Part shown: positions 24,657-37,586 of the stretch, piece after piece
Layout of the letters: each line of letters opens with the position of its first letter
Position numbering within the stretch: the stretch's first letter is position 1
Source of the DNA: Lucifuga dentata
Taxonomy: Eukaryota > Chordata > Actinopteri > Ophidiiformes > Bythitidae
Direction: 5' to 3'
DNA length: 64,000 nucleotides
Assembly (NCBI GenBank): GCA_014773175.1
Contig: VXCM01003401.1
Span: 1-64,000, forward strand
Program-made: the position numbers and the translations under genes
The notes under the pieces: generated by a model
Seen by the model: the letters and a program-made list of their open reading frames with translations, nothing else
Database searches by the model: none
Told to the model about the DNA's origin: nothing

Positions 24657-25975
24657 TAATAGCAAAATGATCTCAGAATCTTTATCAATTTCACTTTCTT
24701 TTACAGTGTTATAGCCTTAGTTGTCCTTTATAGCAGTGCTTATGTCATATTAATGCTCGCTTAGATGTGGCTCAGTCTTATATCCTGCATTGGTATTTTT
24801 GGTGGCCCACTGTTCTGTCCTCTTTCTATTAAAATGGATGTTCCTGATGTGTTTTCTTCTCTTTCTCTCTCTCTCCTAATAGCCTTTTTAAGATGCCTCA
24901 TTACTCTATCTTGTATGTATTGGCATCCTTCTGTGTCGGGGCCGGGGCACGCGACCCCTGCATCACAGCCTCATTGAAATTCATTTAAAGGTCATGGACC
25001 AGCAACCTGGAGCCACTCTTCTGCCCAGATTGGGCCTCACTTTCAAGGATTGATGGGCTGACACAGCTTGGTGTTAACGTTAACAGTTCTCAGGGTCTCC
25101 GGCTTGACTGCACAGGCTTATCAGGCAGCGCTTCATCAAGGCCTGGCTGGCTGTGAGACGCAGTGCAAAGGAAATTGAAGAGCTTGACTGCAGACAAAAA
25201 GGCCTAATGTAAATCAAGAGGAAATCATCATGTAGAGGGGACTGAAGGAGCAGCAGCGATTATTATCAGAGGAATGGTGAAAGGAAGAAGCTTGGAGGGG
25301 AGATATTGTTATGACAATGCAGTCGCACAACTTTGTGAAATGAGCCTGAAATATGAAAGGCAGATGACATGTTGTTTACACAAAGACTGCGAACATTACG
25401 TTCTTCACCACAAATTGGGTCTCATAACGGTAACAGAACTCGACACATGATTTCTGCCTGTTAGGCACATAAAAAGGACAAATAATTGTGATGTTTTGGC
25501 ATATAAACCACTTGGTATAAATTCACGTAAAGGCTTTTGTTACCAATAAATAGGATAAACTTGCACTACACTAACACCGTATGGAGCCCGGATATAGGGG
25601 AGGTTTCTTAAAGATTTGGTAAAATAAAAACCTAGAAACTGCAGGAAACCATACAAAAGCGCGCCTGTATGACGTAATCTGAGATGATCTCCAGTCAAAC
25701 TGCAGTACGGTCCATGTAGAGTCAGACAGACAGGTTTTGTGTCATTCTTGCATCATTATCTGTGAGCAGCAGAGGATCTTGGTATGACAGCGAATGGTCT
25801 AACAGGCCAGCCTGGTCTGAGAATACAGACTACTTTTTAAAAATTTGACTCCAACTTTCCTGTAGATGTCAAGACAGGTGACAACTTCTAACAATGGTCA
25901 CAACGGTTGATCTGGCAGTACATGACAATGTATTAAAAAGGTTCACTTTGATGGCAAAAACATTACATAAAACAG
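24657..25975. other. Intron-like DNA with a high-complexity block
   Basis: No gene seen. The part 24930-25330 is balanced in composition, has no repeat signature and contains TGTTAACGTTAACA, a short palindrome. It is a candidate conserved non-coding element only. Confidence 0.35.
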
Positions 25976-26231
25976 TTAAATGACAATGACGATTTTGCAT
26001 TTTTGAGCCTAATATACTGTAGACAACCTGAACACATATTACGTTACTGAAAACCATTTCCAGAAATAATCTACTGGAGCAGTAGATTTTAGATTTTTTT
26101 TTTTTTTTTTTTTTTGTTCTCCTACCTTACAGACTGCCATTGGTTTCAGGTCATTCCAGTACGCTATAAAAATCAACTTGTAGAAACTTGAAATATGATT
26201 GAGATAAGTAACCCATCACAGCTAACACTAT

Positions 26232-26942
26232 GGCTACGCTCACAATAGAGGCCTTAATGCTCAATTCTGATTTTTTAATCAGATCTGATCTTTTTGCGTT
26301 GATGGTTCACATTCATGTTTGTAAGTAACCAGCACCATACAAGAATAACAATAACCATCAGCATAGAGACAGGTGTGGGTATGAGGGCGGAGCCAGCTAT
26401 GGTGGGACCGCCATGTTCACAAGTTCACAGAGGAACAGTTCACTGAAAACTTTAGGATGTCTCAATATATATCCAACTAATTTAAAACTTCTTCATCTCT
26501 CTGCTGACCCCCGTCGCTGCTGTTGCTCTCCTCCATATTTATTTTTACTGGGCTGTTATGAGGCACCGACAGTGAATGAGGACAACATGTGATGTGTGCA
26601 GAGAAGTAAGACGTTAAAAACAAACAAACAAAAAAAAAAAAAAAAAANAAAAAAAAAAAAAAAACACATGAATTCCGATCTGACCAGTCAGACAGTGGTC
26701 GCATAGCCAGAGATTGGATATGGATCAGATCCAGGACCACATATGCAAGTGACCAGATCCAATATGAAAACATCAGATCTGGTTTGTTCACACTGCTGTG
26801 AAAAAAATCAGATCTGAGTCACATGGAGGCAANAACATCAGATCTGGTTTGTTCACACTGCTGTGAAAAAAATCAGATCTGAGTCACATGGAGGCAAAAC
26901 AATCAGATATGGGCCACTATAGTGTGTAATGTGAACGTAGCC
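26232..26942. mobile_element. PIF/Harbinger-like MITE nested in MITE copy 5
   Basis: Ends are GGCTACGCTCACA and, inwards on the other strand, GGCTACGTTCACA. The flanks repeat TAT (26229-26231 and 26943-26945), a 3 bp target duplication. GATCTGATC-rich interior, no coding capacity. It contains an A-run broken by an N (26648) and a false 64 bp duplication around the N at 26833. The 3 bp site suggests PIF/Harbinger; other superfamilies are not excluded. Confidence 0.65.
26769..26897. repeat. False tandem duplication around a single N
   Basis: 26769-26832 equals 26834-26897 (64 bp), with the N at 26833 between them. Unmerged contig overlap. Confidence 0.85.
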
Positions 26943-27258
26943 TATGTCTATTAGTTTTTGTTTTTTTTTGAAGTAACTTTAACCAATCCAACAGAAGCTG
27001 CACGTAAGACAATGTATGTCTCTGCCAGGGAGTATAGTCTAACATTAAAAACAACCATGCCTTCTATAGTTGGACATGTTTTTTTTTTAGCAGGCAAAAC
27101 ATTGAATTTTAAGTTGGCTTGAAATTTGATTTTGAAAGATGAGGGCAGTTGGACAAAATAACATAAGTACTAAAATGCAGCTTTATCTTTTGGGAAATGT
27201 TTTTCAGCAACGTCGAAACGTGGCTTAAACATGAAAAATTGGCTGTTTCATCTTTTAA

Positions 27259-30200
27259 ACCACCAGCGAGAGAGGACAGTCAAACTCTGATTTTGTTATT
27301 GAATCTAAGTCAAAAGCAAATGCAGTCCGACCTCCACACTCTGTTCTGTCTTCTTCATGCAATCCTTTCTTTAGGAGAAAACAAAGGTCTCTTTCATGCA
27401 TGGATCGCACACATTGTTCATTCAGACTGACATTACCTTCAATATTAAGAGACCATGGAGGCTCATTGTTCGGTTTACCAGAATCAACTTTTAGAGGAAG
27501 GGAACAGCAGGAATAAATGTCTTACATGGTTGCTTTTTCCATATCATGTCTATCCTTCAATGAACCGAGAAGAGACGATTGTTCCTCTTGGGATTTCAGA
27601 CTGGAGTTGTGGGTCTTTAGGTTGTTGCTGGCTCTTGGCAAGGTGCTGCTTTGCCCCTTGAATTTTCCTGCATGTACTTTGCCTTTGTATGAAGCTCTGC
27701 AGCATTTCCTGAGAACTCATAGCCTCAATGCTGAGGGTGTCTAGAGGCACAGGCTGTGTTTGAGGCCAGTGTCGACCTGCAGTCAAGGCCACTTTCTAAA
27801 AGCCAGGCAGGAGAAACATGTTGATAGGCAGACATATTCCTGCTTTAGAATTTTGAGCTGACAGAAGGGCAATCCGAGAAACTCTCATTTGAAAAAAGTG
27901 AGCCTGAAAATATTTATTACCAGGTTTTCAGAGTGCAGGAGAGATACTTTGTGTGTGTGTGTGACCACTCTTCTTGCACCCCGTGGGAGTACGGAACTTG
28001 TCAAACCATGTAAAACTCAAAAGTCTTGACATGACAGAGCCGCAGTGAATCATGGGGTCTTTGAAATCATTAACAGACAATAGCTTGGAGAGCATAATGC
28101 CACTCAAACCTCCCCAGTGCTCCCGATACTTCAAATTTGAAAATCTCTATAGAAGTAAGACGTTTGACTAAAAAAAAAAAAAAAAAAANAAAAAAAAAAA
28201 AAAAAAAATGGAGACAAAAATAAATTGGAAAAGGTCAGGTACAGGGCAGTATGTTCATTAATTCACCATATTATAGCCTATAGTACAATGAACTGACAAC
28301 CAGGGGTACTTAAGTACTTACAGATCCACTTACTAAACTTCCACGGCATTGTAGGTCCAGAAAGGATGGATTATATGACTGATATTTAAATTCCTCAGAA
28401 CTGAGACCCAACCCACGACCTGAATCAGGGCAGGTCCAAATTATATTCAGTCTAATTGGGTCGGGTGCTGTAATACTGCCTTGGCTCTCAGGTCTGTGTG
28501 TCAATATGTCTCATACCTGAATGGATCCAAGCAGGCTCAAGTGGATTCCTTATTAGCTCTGATCACACCGTGTGTCATCGTAAAACCCCACAGGAGAAAA
28601 TGTGGTTTTTGAGGTGAGATGTGCAGAAGTGCAGGAAAAAATGGAGGCATTCTCAGCTGACGTGAGAAACGAGTTGAAAAAATAAAAGTTGCTTGTTAAT
28701 TGGTGCCTGTTTGGTTCAGTCTTTTTTGGATCGGGTCAAATTATTCACAGGTCTATTTCAGAGACCTACCTTGAGTTCCTTTCGACTAGTGTCTCTTTAT
28801 TCTTTTGAATTAATTCATTCATGTTGGATACGGTTGGTTTATTTTGGTTCGGTTCCAAAATGTTGGACCTGTGAAGACCTCTTCCCGCAGAGATTTAAGT
28901 GTTCATTAGTGAATTTGCTGAGTTCCTCAGTGTGTTCATAGATGAACACGACTCACAGCTGCATGTTGAACAAACAGGATAAAAATGCGAAAGGCAACTT
29001 CACATTTCTCAGTGTACATTTCTGTAAACAGTTTTTGCTGCCAGCCTTTCTATGTGTCGGTTTGGGACGTGCCATTTCACTTTCTCAAACTGAAAGATAA
29101 CAGCTGAGAAGACGTGATAAACTGTCACTGGTTTTGCATTTAAAACCTAAAAAACAAACAAAAAACAGTCCAGATTAATTTATATTTTGGTCCAGATTTG
29201 GATCTGAGTCCACATATTGAGCATGTTGGCTATAGAGTGTGATCATTTGTCGGAGTGTGATCTTACAGATGCTTAAAGATTTTAAAAAAGCAAACACAGA
29301 TGAAACATCTCACACAGCTGTAGCATTGATCATCATTTTAGAGCATCACTAAAGCCACAGTGTAGCATTTTAGATCCGCATACAGTATCTACTTTCATCT
29401 GTTTGGCTATCTGCAGTCCACCGACAGTCGAGCAGTAAATCTGTTAACTTTCTCATGCCAGCAGACTTGTATCGCCACGATTCTTCCATTCCACTGAGTT
29501 AGCTTTGCTCTATAAGCACCTTGGATGACCCGCGTGTATTTATTGGGCCCAGTAAATACTTCAAAGTGGTTTTCCCAATACCTGCTTGTGCTGGGATGGA
29601 ATGGAGACTTTTATTGACTTTCCCCTGCCAGCATGAAGGCACTCCACCTCCCACCACAGTCTCTCCAGCCTCTGCAGGATGTCTCTCTATCCTCAAACTG
29701 CATTGCTAAAAAGCCTATCAGAGCCTCTCTGTGTGTGTCTGTGTGTGCAAATGCATGAACGTCTGCTTCCTGATGATTGAGAAATGCATTAGAGGTCCCT
29801 CTCGCATGGCCCGCATCTCTCGCTCTCTCTTAGCACTAAATGCCGCCGCAGCAAAAAAAAGAAAGGTCACTCAGGATTAAAAGTCATTTAGCTGAATGAA
29901 TTGAACTTACAGCTGCAGAAACACAGCCCTCGGCTCATGCATCTTCTCACATACCTAAGGAACAGAGGAGGGGAAATATCCATATTGTAATCCATTCCAG
30001 GAATGTATGCCGCTCCTGTTCACTGACTCTCTTCACACACACACACACACTCAACACCAGAGCAGCTGCATTGTTCATACTTGGTAGCGAGACAGGCCCG
30101 TATGTTTTATGCCCTATCATTGTGCAAGGCCAGTAATATCCAGAGAGACTGCGGCGAGTCATACTTTCTGGAGGTTCACCCCTCTGAGTGGAATTTAAAT

Positions 30201-33079
30201 GGCAGCGCTGCAATGCTGCCGTCCTTGGGATGCTGACAGCGCTGCTTTTATTGATGGCAGGTAAAAGTTAAAACATCTATCATAAATCTTTAGCGGGTCA
30301 CTTATATTAGACACATTTACGTTTCCTGGGCCATCTAAAGACAAGCGCTTCCTGTGTTTTCTTTCATTGTGGACTTACCCAGGGAACGTTTGCTGAGGAT
30401 GCATGTTTTTATTGGGTTTTGTTTTTTTTTTTCCTGAACGTTTATCCATTCACACTGGCTGCTGTATAAAATGAGTAGCTCCACTCAAGAGTTACATTCC
30501 TTCCAGATTTCGTCATCTTGCGTATAATAAGCTTAACAAGCAAGACTTAAACCTGTAATAAGTGATATTTTCAACGTAAACATCGGATCAAATGGTTTGC
30601 TGTAATGTGAGTGGGTTGCTTGTAGATTTCAGTCTCTTTCAGCTCATTATTTTGCTTTTCCAGCCCAAAAGAACGTAGAATAATTCCTCCTCTGTTCTCA
30701 CCAGCCTTGATATAAAACTATAGGCATCTGTTTTCAGCAAATAAGCTGTGATAAATTCATTGTATGCAACCTGTCCGGTATCAAACGACAGACGAAGTTA
30801 ACAAGAGGCTGTGAAGAAAGTCGAGGATCTAACGAGCTAAGACTCTGATATTTTCCTCAGAAGTTGCTAGAGACCAGAACATGGAAATCTTGCAAAGTTC
30901 CAAGCAGTTAAGGGCTGCATATTGCTTTTTCATGCATGTATTGTAGATTTCGATGCTGCTTCCACGCCTACTCTTCCGCAATCAACATCCATGTTTAAGT
31001 GCTTTGTATGAACATGTCAGTGAAGTGCACTCCTCAGCCCCGGTGTGATCTCAGCATGAGGAAGATGAGGAGGTGGCGAAGACGTTCAGCTGTCACAGCT
31101 AAGCCCAGATTTCTATGGATGAAACTCTGACTCACTGATGTTTATGAGACGGTTTTGTTTTTCACCGTTAAGCTTTAATTCTTCTGTTCCTCTGCATGCA
31201 AAAGAGTCACTGTCTGACCGTCCAGGATTTATTTGGCCGATTTTGTGAAGATGAAAGTTGTGAGTCATTCAATTTTCAGTGGAAAAAACGGCTTTTCCCT
31301 CATTTTTATTAGCATGTAAGAAAGTAATAAGAAAAATTGCCATGTTTTCAAAATACAAGCCCCATATAATCTGTAGTAATTGTTGTGAGTGGAGATGTCT
31401 TAGATGAGACTCTTCGATCCACATTTATGATTTGCTGATTAAATTGATGCATTTTTTTTGTTTTTTTTTACTTTATAGGCTGTACTGAAAAAAAATTCTA
31501 AACACGACAAGCATAAATCTAGACATTTATGCCAACACTGGCAATTTGCTAAAAAAAAAAAAAAAAAAANAAAAAAAAAAAAAAAAAAACAAAAACTGAA
31601 AAAAATCTGGACAAGAAGAAACTGTAAAAATAATTAATTAAAATTTTCTCAGATCTTGTAGGGGGAAAATCTCAAACCATTTGATTCTAAAATGTTTGGG
31701 ATTTTTTTTTTTTTTTTNAAAAAAAAAAAAAATATATATTTTTCACTTCATTCAAAAAATCCACCCACATTTCATTGTCGCATGATCTATTTTTGATCGA
31801 GTTTTTGACACTCGCTCTGTAAAACTTTGATGTTTAGCCGTTTCTGAAGCCTCCTTTGTCAAATGAATTTCAGAGAACCAAATTTTCTATCTTGTCTACT
31901 GAAGGATTTCCTTTTGTTTTTCTATAGCTGATAAATGACATCTAAATTTAATTAAAGTCAAATCAGAAAAATAACTCCGGAGGATAAAGCAAAGGCAGAT
32001 GCTTGAGCTTTGTGTGCTGAAGCTGACTGTCAGACCTGTGAACGCTCTGGATTAATTAAGTCGTTCTGTCCTCTCCCCTGCTGAAAATTTCTCACCCAGG
32101 CTTTGTCATCTCATCATGCATGTTTCCCCCCTTTTCCTCCTCTGTGAGGGACGGTGGCTCTCTGACTCCTGTCCTCCTCTTATCTCCGTCTTCCTGGCGG
32201 CGTGGGCCTCCCCTGCCACTCATTGTCACAGTGGACACATTGGCTCCGTCAAACAGACGCTGTCAGCCGCAGCGTTTGAAGTGACAAATGATGATCATGC
32301 AGTGTTGCAGAGATCTCAGTGGAGGGGGGAAAGGTCTTCGCCTTGCTGCTTCTTCTGCTAACATCAGACAGAAAGGTGTCACCCACAATGCTTCACCACC
32401 AATCACTAGTGAACTTTGATCTTGGTTTAAAAAAAAAATAATCTCCTCTCAGCATCAGGCCTGATGAGAGAGATGCTGGCGTGCTCTGCTTTATGGAGGA
32501 AAAACACCTGCAAGTATTTGTAGGATAACTCACAGCTACCGAATAAAGTTTGATATCATTTATTACTTTTAATCTCGCGGTTTAGCCTCAGGCTCAAACA
32601 ACGGCACTCTGGTGAAATTCACGTCGTTAAAAAAAAAAAAAAAAAANTAAAAAAAAAAAAAAAAAGTGAAGAAAAAAGGAAGCTGCGACTGTCTGAGTTT
32701 GAAATAAGATTCTTGTTAAAGCCTCTGGGACGCGAGTAAACCTCAGCCGGACTTTCTTCCCATGTAGGACACGTTTCCAATGTGCTCACGACTTCACCAA
32801 GTCAATTCCAGTTATTTTTAACTGCAGCAGGATCCAGGATCAAAATAGTAAAGTCACTGTCCACACCAGGGATTAACCCAGGCGATATTTTTCACTGTCA
32901 CCTCAGCTTTGTTTCACACTCACGTGCAGCTGCAGTGTAAACAAACAAACAAAAAAACAGGGTGCTAGAGAGCCCATACCTCCATCAAGGCCCAATGGTC
33001 CACACTTCATTTCTCTGAAATCAGATGTCAAAAAAGATTCATCATGCAAATGTATTCTGCAGTGGTTCTGCAGACATCA
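27259..33079. other. Intron-like, gene-free DNA
   Basis: A-runs with N at 28171-28208, 31552-31589 and 32630-32665; a T-run meeting an A-run at the N at 31718. Near 28.3-28.9 kb GGGTCGGGT and GGATCGGGTC motifs in loosely inverted arrangement hint at a decayed hAT-like MITE, without proven ends. The block at 32.0-32.34 kb is high-complexity and may be regulatory. No exon recognised. Confidence 0.4.
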
Positions 33080-33370
33080 CTTTCTTTTGGGTCCATATCT
33101 ATAACTGTTCAAAACATGCCAAAACTGTTTCATATTGCTGAATCAGCATAATTTCAGCTATACATCTGTATTTGTTGCATGTTTCTGACTTTATTTGTTA
33201 ATGAACAGCAAACACCTTCTCAGTATATATTGTAATCCACCAGATCTGCATTAGTATCAGGATCTGGGCTAAATTGCATGTTGATAGTCCATCACAGGAT
33301 ACACGTCTGAATTTTTTTTCTGTATTATTGGTGTCTTAAGTTTAGGGAAATAGGCAAAAATGTGGTAAAG
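33080..33370 (+). mobile_element. RTE-like LINE/SINE tail family, copy 1
   Basis: Shares with 63375-63790 CATATCTATAACTGTT(C/G), TCAGCATA, CCAGATCTG(C/G)AT, TCTGGGCT, AGGATACAC and AAATAGGC(A/G)AAAA. This copy lacks the GACAGACAGAC end present in the other. Confidence 0.55.
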
Positions 33371-33470
33371 CGTGCTGTTGCTAGACAACAATGGACTGAT
33401 TTGTCGAGTTTTACTTTGAGCTTGGACTAAAATATAAAGACATTCAGTTGGTGCTTGGTTCTAGGCCAGG

Positions 33471-34190
33471 GGTACTCAAATACAAATCTTAAAGGTTCAC
33501 AAAGAAAATTTTCAATAAGACAAAAGTCTGTTTGTTGGGATCCTAATTTTTACCAGGAATTTAAGGTGTCGAGAGGGGGAGGTGGGGGATGNGGGGAGGG
33601 GTGCTAATGAAGCTACCTGCACTGTCAATTGTCATTCTGCACTGTCACTATCAATGAGCCCAACACAGTGCCAACACATCGTCATCATGGAGATGACAGG
33701 ACGCTGAATGTGATTGGACCAAATCAAAGCAGAGTAGACATTCTCACACAGATAGTGGAGCAGTCGGACATTCGGTTTCACTTTCTCCACTNCAAAGCAG
33801 AGTAGACATTCTCACACAGATAGTGGAGCAGTCGGACATTCGGTTTCACTTTCTCCACTGCAGAGAATTTTGACTCATTGCATTGCAGCGATGTCTTGCA
33901 GATAATAAATAATATGAAACGTAGAATTTGCTCAGAGTCCGGAGACAGTTGTGGTTTGGTCCGGATTCGGACCAGATCTGGAGTTTGTGGATGACTGGTC
34001 GAGGCATAACCTTGTTTATGTTTAGTATTTGTGCTTGAAGAATGACCTGAAAGTATATGGTCACTTGGGTTATACTTTTGCAAGATCTTGCAAAACTTCT
34101 GTGATCTCGTAAAAGTTTATGCGTTATCTCGCAAAAGGACTCATTTTTTTTCCTTCAACTAATATTTTTGACCCCTCCCATGCCCCTTTA
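33471..34190. mobile_element. Possible hAT-like fragment
   Basis: Left end CAGGGGTACTCAAATAC resembles a hAT terminal repeat (CAGGGGTNCTCAA). The right end was not located, so the boundary is arbitrary. It contains a G-rich stretch with an N at 33592 and the false duplication around 33792. Short minus-strand frames here are not recognisable. Confidence 0.35.
33725..33859. repeat. False tandem duplication around a single N
   Basis: 33725-33791 equals 33793-33859 (67 bp) with the N at 33792 between them. Unmerged contig overlap. Confidence 0.85.
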
Positions 34191-35350
34191 GGGGCTCGGT
34201 ACCTCTCAGGATATTATGAGCAGGTTTTCAGGTTAGTTCGGCTTTAGCATGAGGCAGGAAGCCAGAATGGAGCTCTGTTTGTTTCTGCCTTGTTGGGTGG
34301 GTCGGATCGCCTCGGTGGCACAGAATTAATGACACGTAGAAATATGATGATTTATTTTTAGCAATATACTTTAGCAATTTAACTTCCCTTTGTCACTGTC
34401 ATGAAAATGTCAAAGTTAGCCAAGTAATTACCAATGGCAGAATACAATCTGTTGCTGATAAGGTAAAAAACAACTCTGGCATTCCAATGAGCTAAAGAAT
34501 ACGTACACAACCACGCATTCAATCATCGCTATTGTTCCCTTCTGCCACATTAACATGATTTTGTATTCATAAGCGAATCAAGGAGATGCCTGCCGCACAA
34601 ATGGACCTGCCCAGAAAATTAAGAACACTGGCTTCACTATAATCTGTTGTAGCTTTGTTATATCAATTTTGGAATCTGCCACAATTTAGCTCAGCCAACA
34701 TTTCAAATCCAAAGCTTTAATTACTGAAGTAACACATGGAGTAAAGCTTGTTTTATACCTGCATGAGGCTGCTTATTGGAAAACGGATAAATATAATTCC
34801 AATCTGGCTCCATCTGGTAGGGGGAAAATACAATAGAAATGATTCCCATTCAGAAAGGCTTGCGTTACTGTGCCAGCTGATTCGCTTTCCTGCTAAGTGA
34901 TTGTCAAACACTGTGTTTTTTATTTTATTTTTTTTGTTTTTTATTTTATTTTTTTTTATTTTTTTATATTTTAAGGGTGCTACATATATTCAGCAAACAG
35001 ATGAAGAGGAGTAATATTCCCCTCTTCGGGTCTTTCAGCATGTAAAGCAGCAGCACTTATTACACATTAACAAAAAATAGCAGGTGAGCTTTAGGGAAAA
35101 GAGTTTTAACGAGAACATCTCATCTAGGCAGCTAATCTCATCGTTCACACTAGACTTCATGTCTTATTTCCCCAAACCATTTCCTCGTTGACTTAATTTA
35201 GACGCACTACCTCAGGTAAAATATTCAAAGTATATCATTCTTAATTTCTTTCAATCTTGTTTCCACATTTTAGAAACGTACCGTGTTTTCCTGAGGGAGG
35301 AGATAATGAAGTGCTGTTGTGTCAGGTCTCAGTATTTGTGTGACTTTTAC
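34191..35350. other. Intron-like, gene-free DNA
   Basis: T-rich simple sequence (TTTTATTTTATT type) at 34917-34975. Otherwise nothing recognised. Confidence 0.45.
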
Positions 35351-35513
35351 TTAAAGGACCATATTGGTGATTTTGCATGTTTAAGCCCAATAAAAACTAC
35401 TCACATACATGTTATGTTACTGCCAACCACTTTTCAAAACATACAACCGTATTTTAGTTTTCCTCTTATTTTGCCAAAGACCTTAGTCTTTCATAATAAA
35501 ATGTTCAGGTGAT

Positions 35514-35645
35514 CTATCCATCCATCCATCTTCCATACCTGCTTATCTGAATCAGGGTCACGGGCAGGCTGGAGCCGATCCCAGTGGTCATTGGGGCGAG
35601 AGGTGGGGGTACATCCTGGACAGGCCGCCAGCCTGTCAGAGGCTG

Positions 35646-35680
<35 letters not shown>

Positions 35681-35802
35681 CAAAACCCATTCACAGCTAC
35701 GCTCAATTTAGAATTTCCAATTCACCTGATCTGCATGTCTTTGGAGGTGGGAGGAAACCGGAGCACCTGGAGGAAACCCACGCAGACACGGGGAGAACAT
35801 GG
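35514..35802 (-). mobile_element. RTE-like LINE 3' end nested in MITE copy 6
   Basis: Flanked by the 9 bp target duplication TCAGGTGAT (35505-35513 and 35803-35811). The top strand begins TATCCATCCATCCATC, the minus-strand TGGA-repeat tail. It then carries GGCTGGAGCC and GCATGTCTTTGGAGG...GGAGGAAACC..CACGCAGACACGGGG, the very common fish repeat sequence. A (CA)n tract at 35645-35683 lies within it. Confidence 0.85.
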
Positions 35803-35849
35803 TCAGGTGATACACCCATCTTAAAATTCAGTGTTTTGCCTCTTAACAC

Positions 35850-36514
35850 TAGGGATGAGCAAGTATACCATTATCCATACCTGTATCCGTATCCGTACTC
35901 AGATGGGCAGGGCTTAGATTGTTACTCTGGTTTTATTATTATTGTTTTTTAATGAAGTGATGGTGTGAAGACAGTAGAGTGTACTAGGTTACAGTTGGCT
36001 AGGAACACGATGTACTGTATGTTTTGTGATTTCAGGTGAGTGACAATGTTTAAATGTGCACAAAATTGCAATTAGTACAGTGGATGTATAAGAATTGCTA
36101 GCTAACTGGCTAGTTAGCCTAGAAGCTACAAGAAGCTAGTAGAAGCTAGTAGAAATGTGCATTTGTATAAGTATCTTGCGTGTGAATGTCCACAGTAAAT
36201 GAATGTGTGTTTGTTTAGCTGTGGACTGAGAATAATGTTGAGCTGAATCTGATAATAGCAACTGTAGCTAATAGATGCTACTATGCTAGTGTGGACAAAG
36301 TGGCTGTGGGTCATGTGGAGCAGCAGCGCTGTGTAGAGAGAAGCTCTGTGATTGGCTGCCTGGACGATCATGCAACCATGTGGACACAGCGCTAGTAAGC
36401 TCTACTCAATGAGATTTTCCTTCATGAGTATGGATTTTACTTGGATGGTACTCGTGCTCGTAAAAAGTATCCATAACGGATACTCATTTCATCCGAGTAC
36501 TCGGCTCATCCCTA
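35850..36514. mobile_element. Non-autonomous hAT element nested in MITE copy 6
   Basis: Ends TAGGGATGAGC and, inwards on the other strand, TAGGGATGAGCC. Flanks are CTTAACAC and GTTAACAC, an 8 bp target duplication with one mismatch, as expected of hAT. Length 665 bp. The subterminal regions carry GTATCCGTATCC and matching inverted copies near 36465-36510. No transposase frame. Confidence 0.8.
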
Positions 36515-36852
36515 GTTAACACATACTTCCGAACATAGAAGGCACAGTCAGTTTGAATTTGTCTGTAAACGCTGTTTGCCTCCTGGGACTATATTCTCTG
36601 GCGGAGACATACATTTTCTTCTGTAGCTCCATGTTGGATCAGTTAAATAAAGTTACTTAGAATCACTGTGATGGATTACATATCTCAAACGTGTTTCAAG
36701 TCTCAACAAGCTGATTTTAGTAGTGTACTGGAATAAACAAACTAATGACAGCCTGGAAGGTAGGAAAAAAAATCTAAAATTTACCACTCCAGTAGTATAT
36801 TTCGGGAAACAGTTGTATATGTTGGGCTAAAACACGCAAGATCGCTGTTTAA

Positions 36853-37586
36853 TGCGTTACTCAGATTCAGAAATGAGCTGCTGATGTCCCTTTAAGCAGA
36901 ACTGAATATTTAAATAAAATGGACAATACATTTTTTGTCCAGTTAATATTAATAACTGTATTTCTGGTGCACAGTGGAAAAGGGAATAAACAGTCCAAGT
37001 GTAAAATTGCCACATAAACACAGTTTCCTTCAGCGGCCAAGAGGAATGGAGTCAAATACATGTGCTGTGCTGCTCGGCTACTTTCCTGGGAGCAGCAAAG
37101 CTTAATGAAGTAGTTAATTATACTGCAATGTAATGGGATTGGTCAGTCGCCATCCAGTTATTCCTGCTGGAAAGGAAATGTAGTGGATTTCTTGCTGCTT
37201 CGTTCAATGGGGAACAAATCACTAATGATATGTCCTCAAGGTAGACTATCGGAATGTGATAACAGAGTAAGTGCAGCTTGTTTGGAGGAGGAATTTCTGC
37301 TTCATTTGATGGTGAGAGAGAGAGAGAAAGAGAGTGACACGGATTTGAGCTCTTGACATTAGAGCTACATGATTTATGATTCAGCTCTGCTTACCGATAA
37401 ACTGCTGGTAGTCAGTATCGTGCAAACAGATGGTGTTTATATTATACAACGGTGAATAAAATACATGTTAATTATTATTAGGATGTAGTCTTTCCTCATT
37501 TTGTAAACCTTAAATTCCCAGTCCTTTTTTTTTATTATTATTTTAAGTTTTCATAGAAATTTACATACATAATACACAGGTTTGTC
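36853..37586. other. Intron-like, gene-free DNA
   Basis: AG-rich stretch at 37313-37335. No exon or bounded repeat recognised. Confidence 0.4.

Larger units (their letters stand above)
25976..27258 (+). mobile_element. TTAA-flanked MITE, copy 5, split by an insertion
   Basis: Starts TTAAATGACAATGACG and ends TTTCATCTTTTAA. Interior reads CAGACTGCCATTGGTTTCAG. Interrupted between 26231 and 26943 by the GGCTACG-ended element. A T-run lies at 26096-26116. Confidence 0.75.
35351..36852 (-). mobile_element. TTAA-flanked MITE, copy 6, split by two insertions
   Basis: Pieces 35351-35513, 35803-35849 and 36515-36852. Starts TTAAAGGACCATATTGGTG and ends GATCGCTGTTTAA. Subfamily 1 interior (CCTGGGACTATATTCTCTGG). 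Removing the LINE and the hAT insert restores one continuous ~550 bp copy. Confidence 0.8.
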
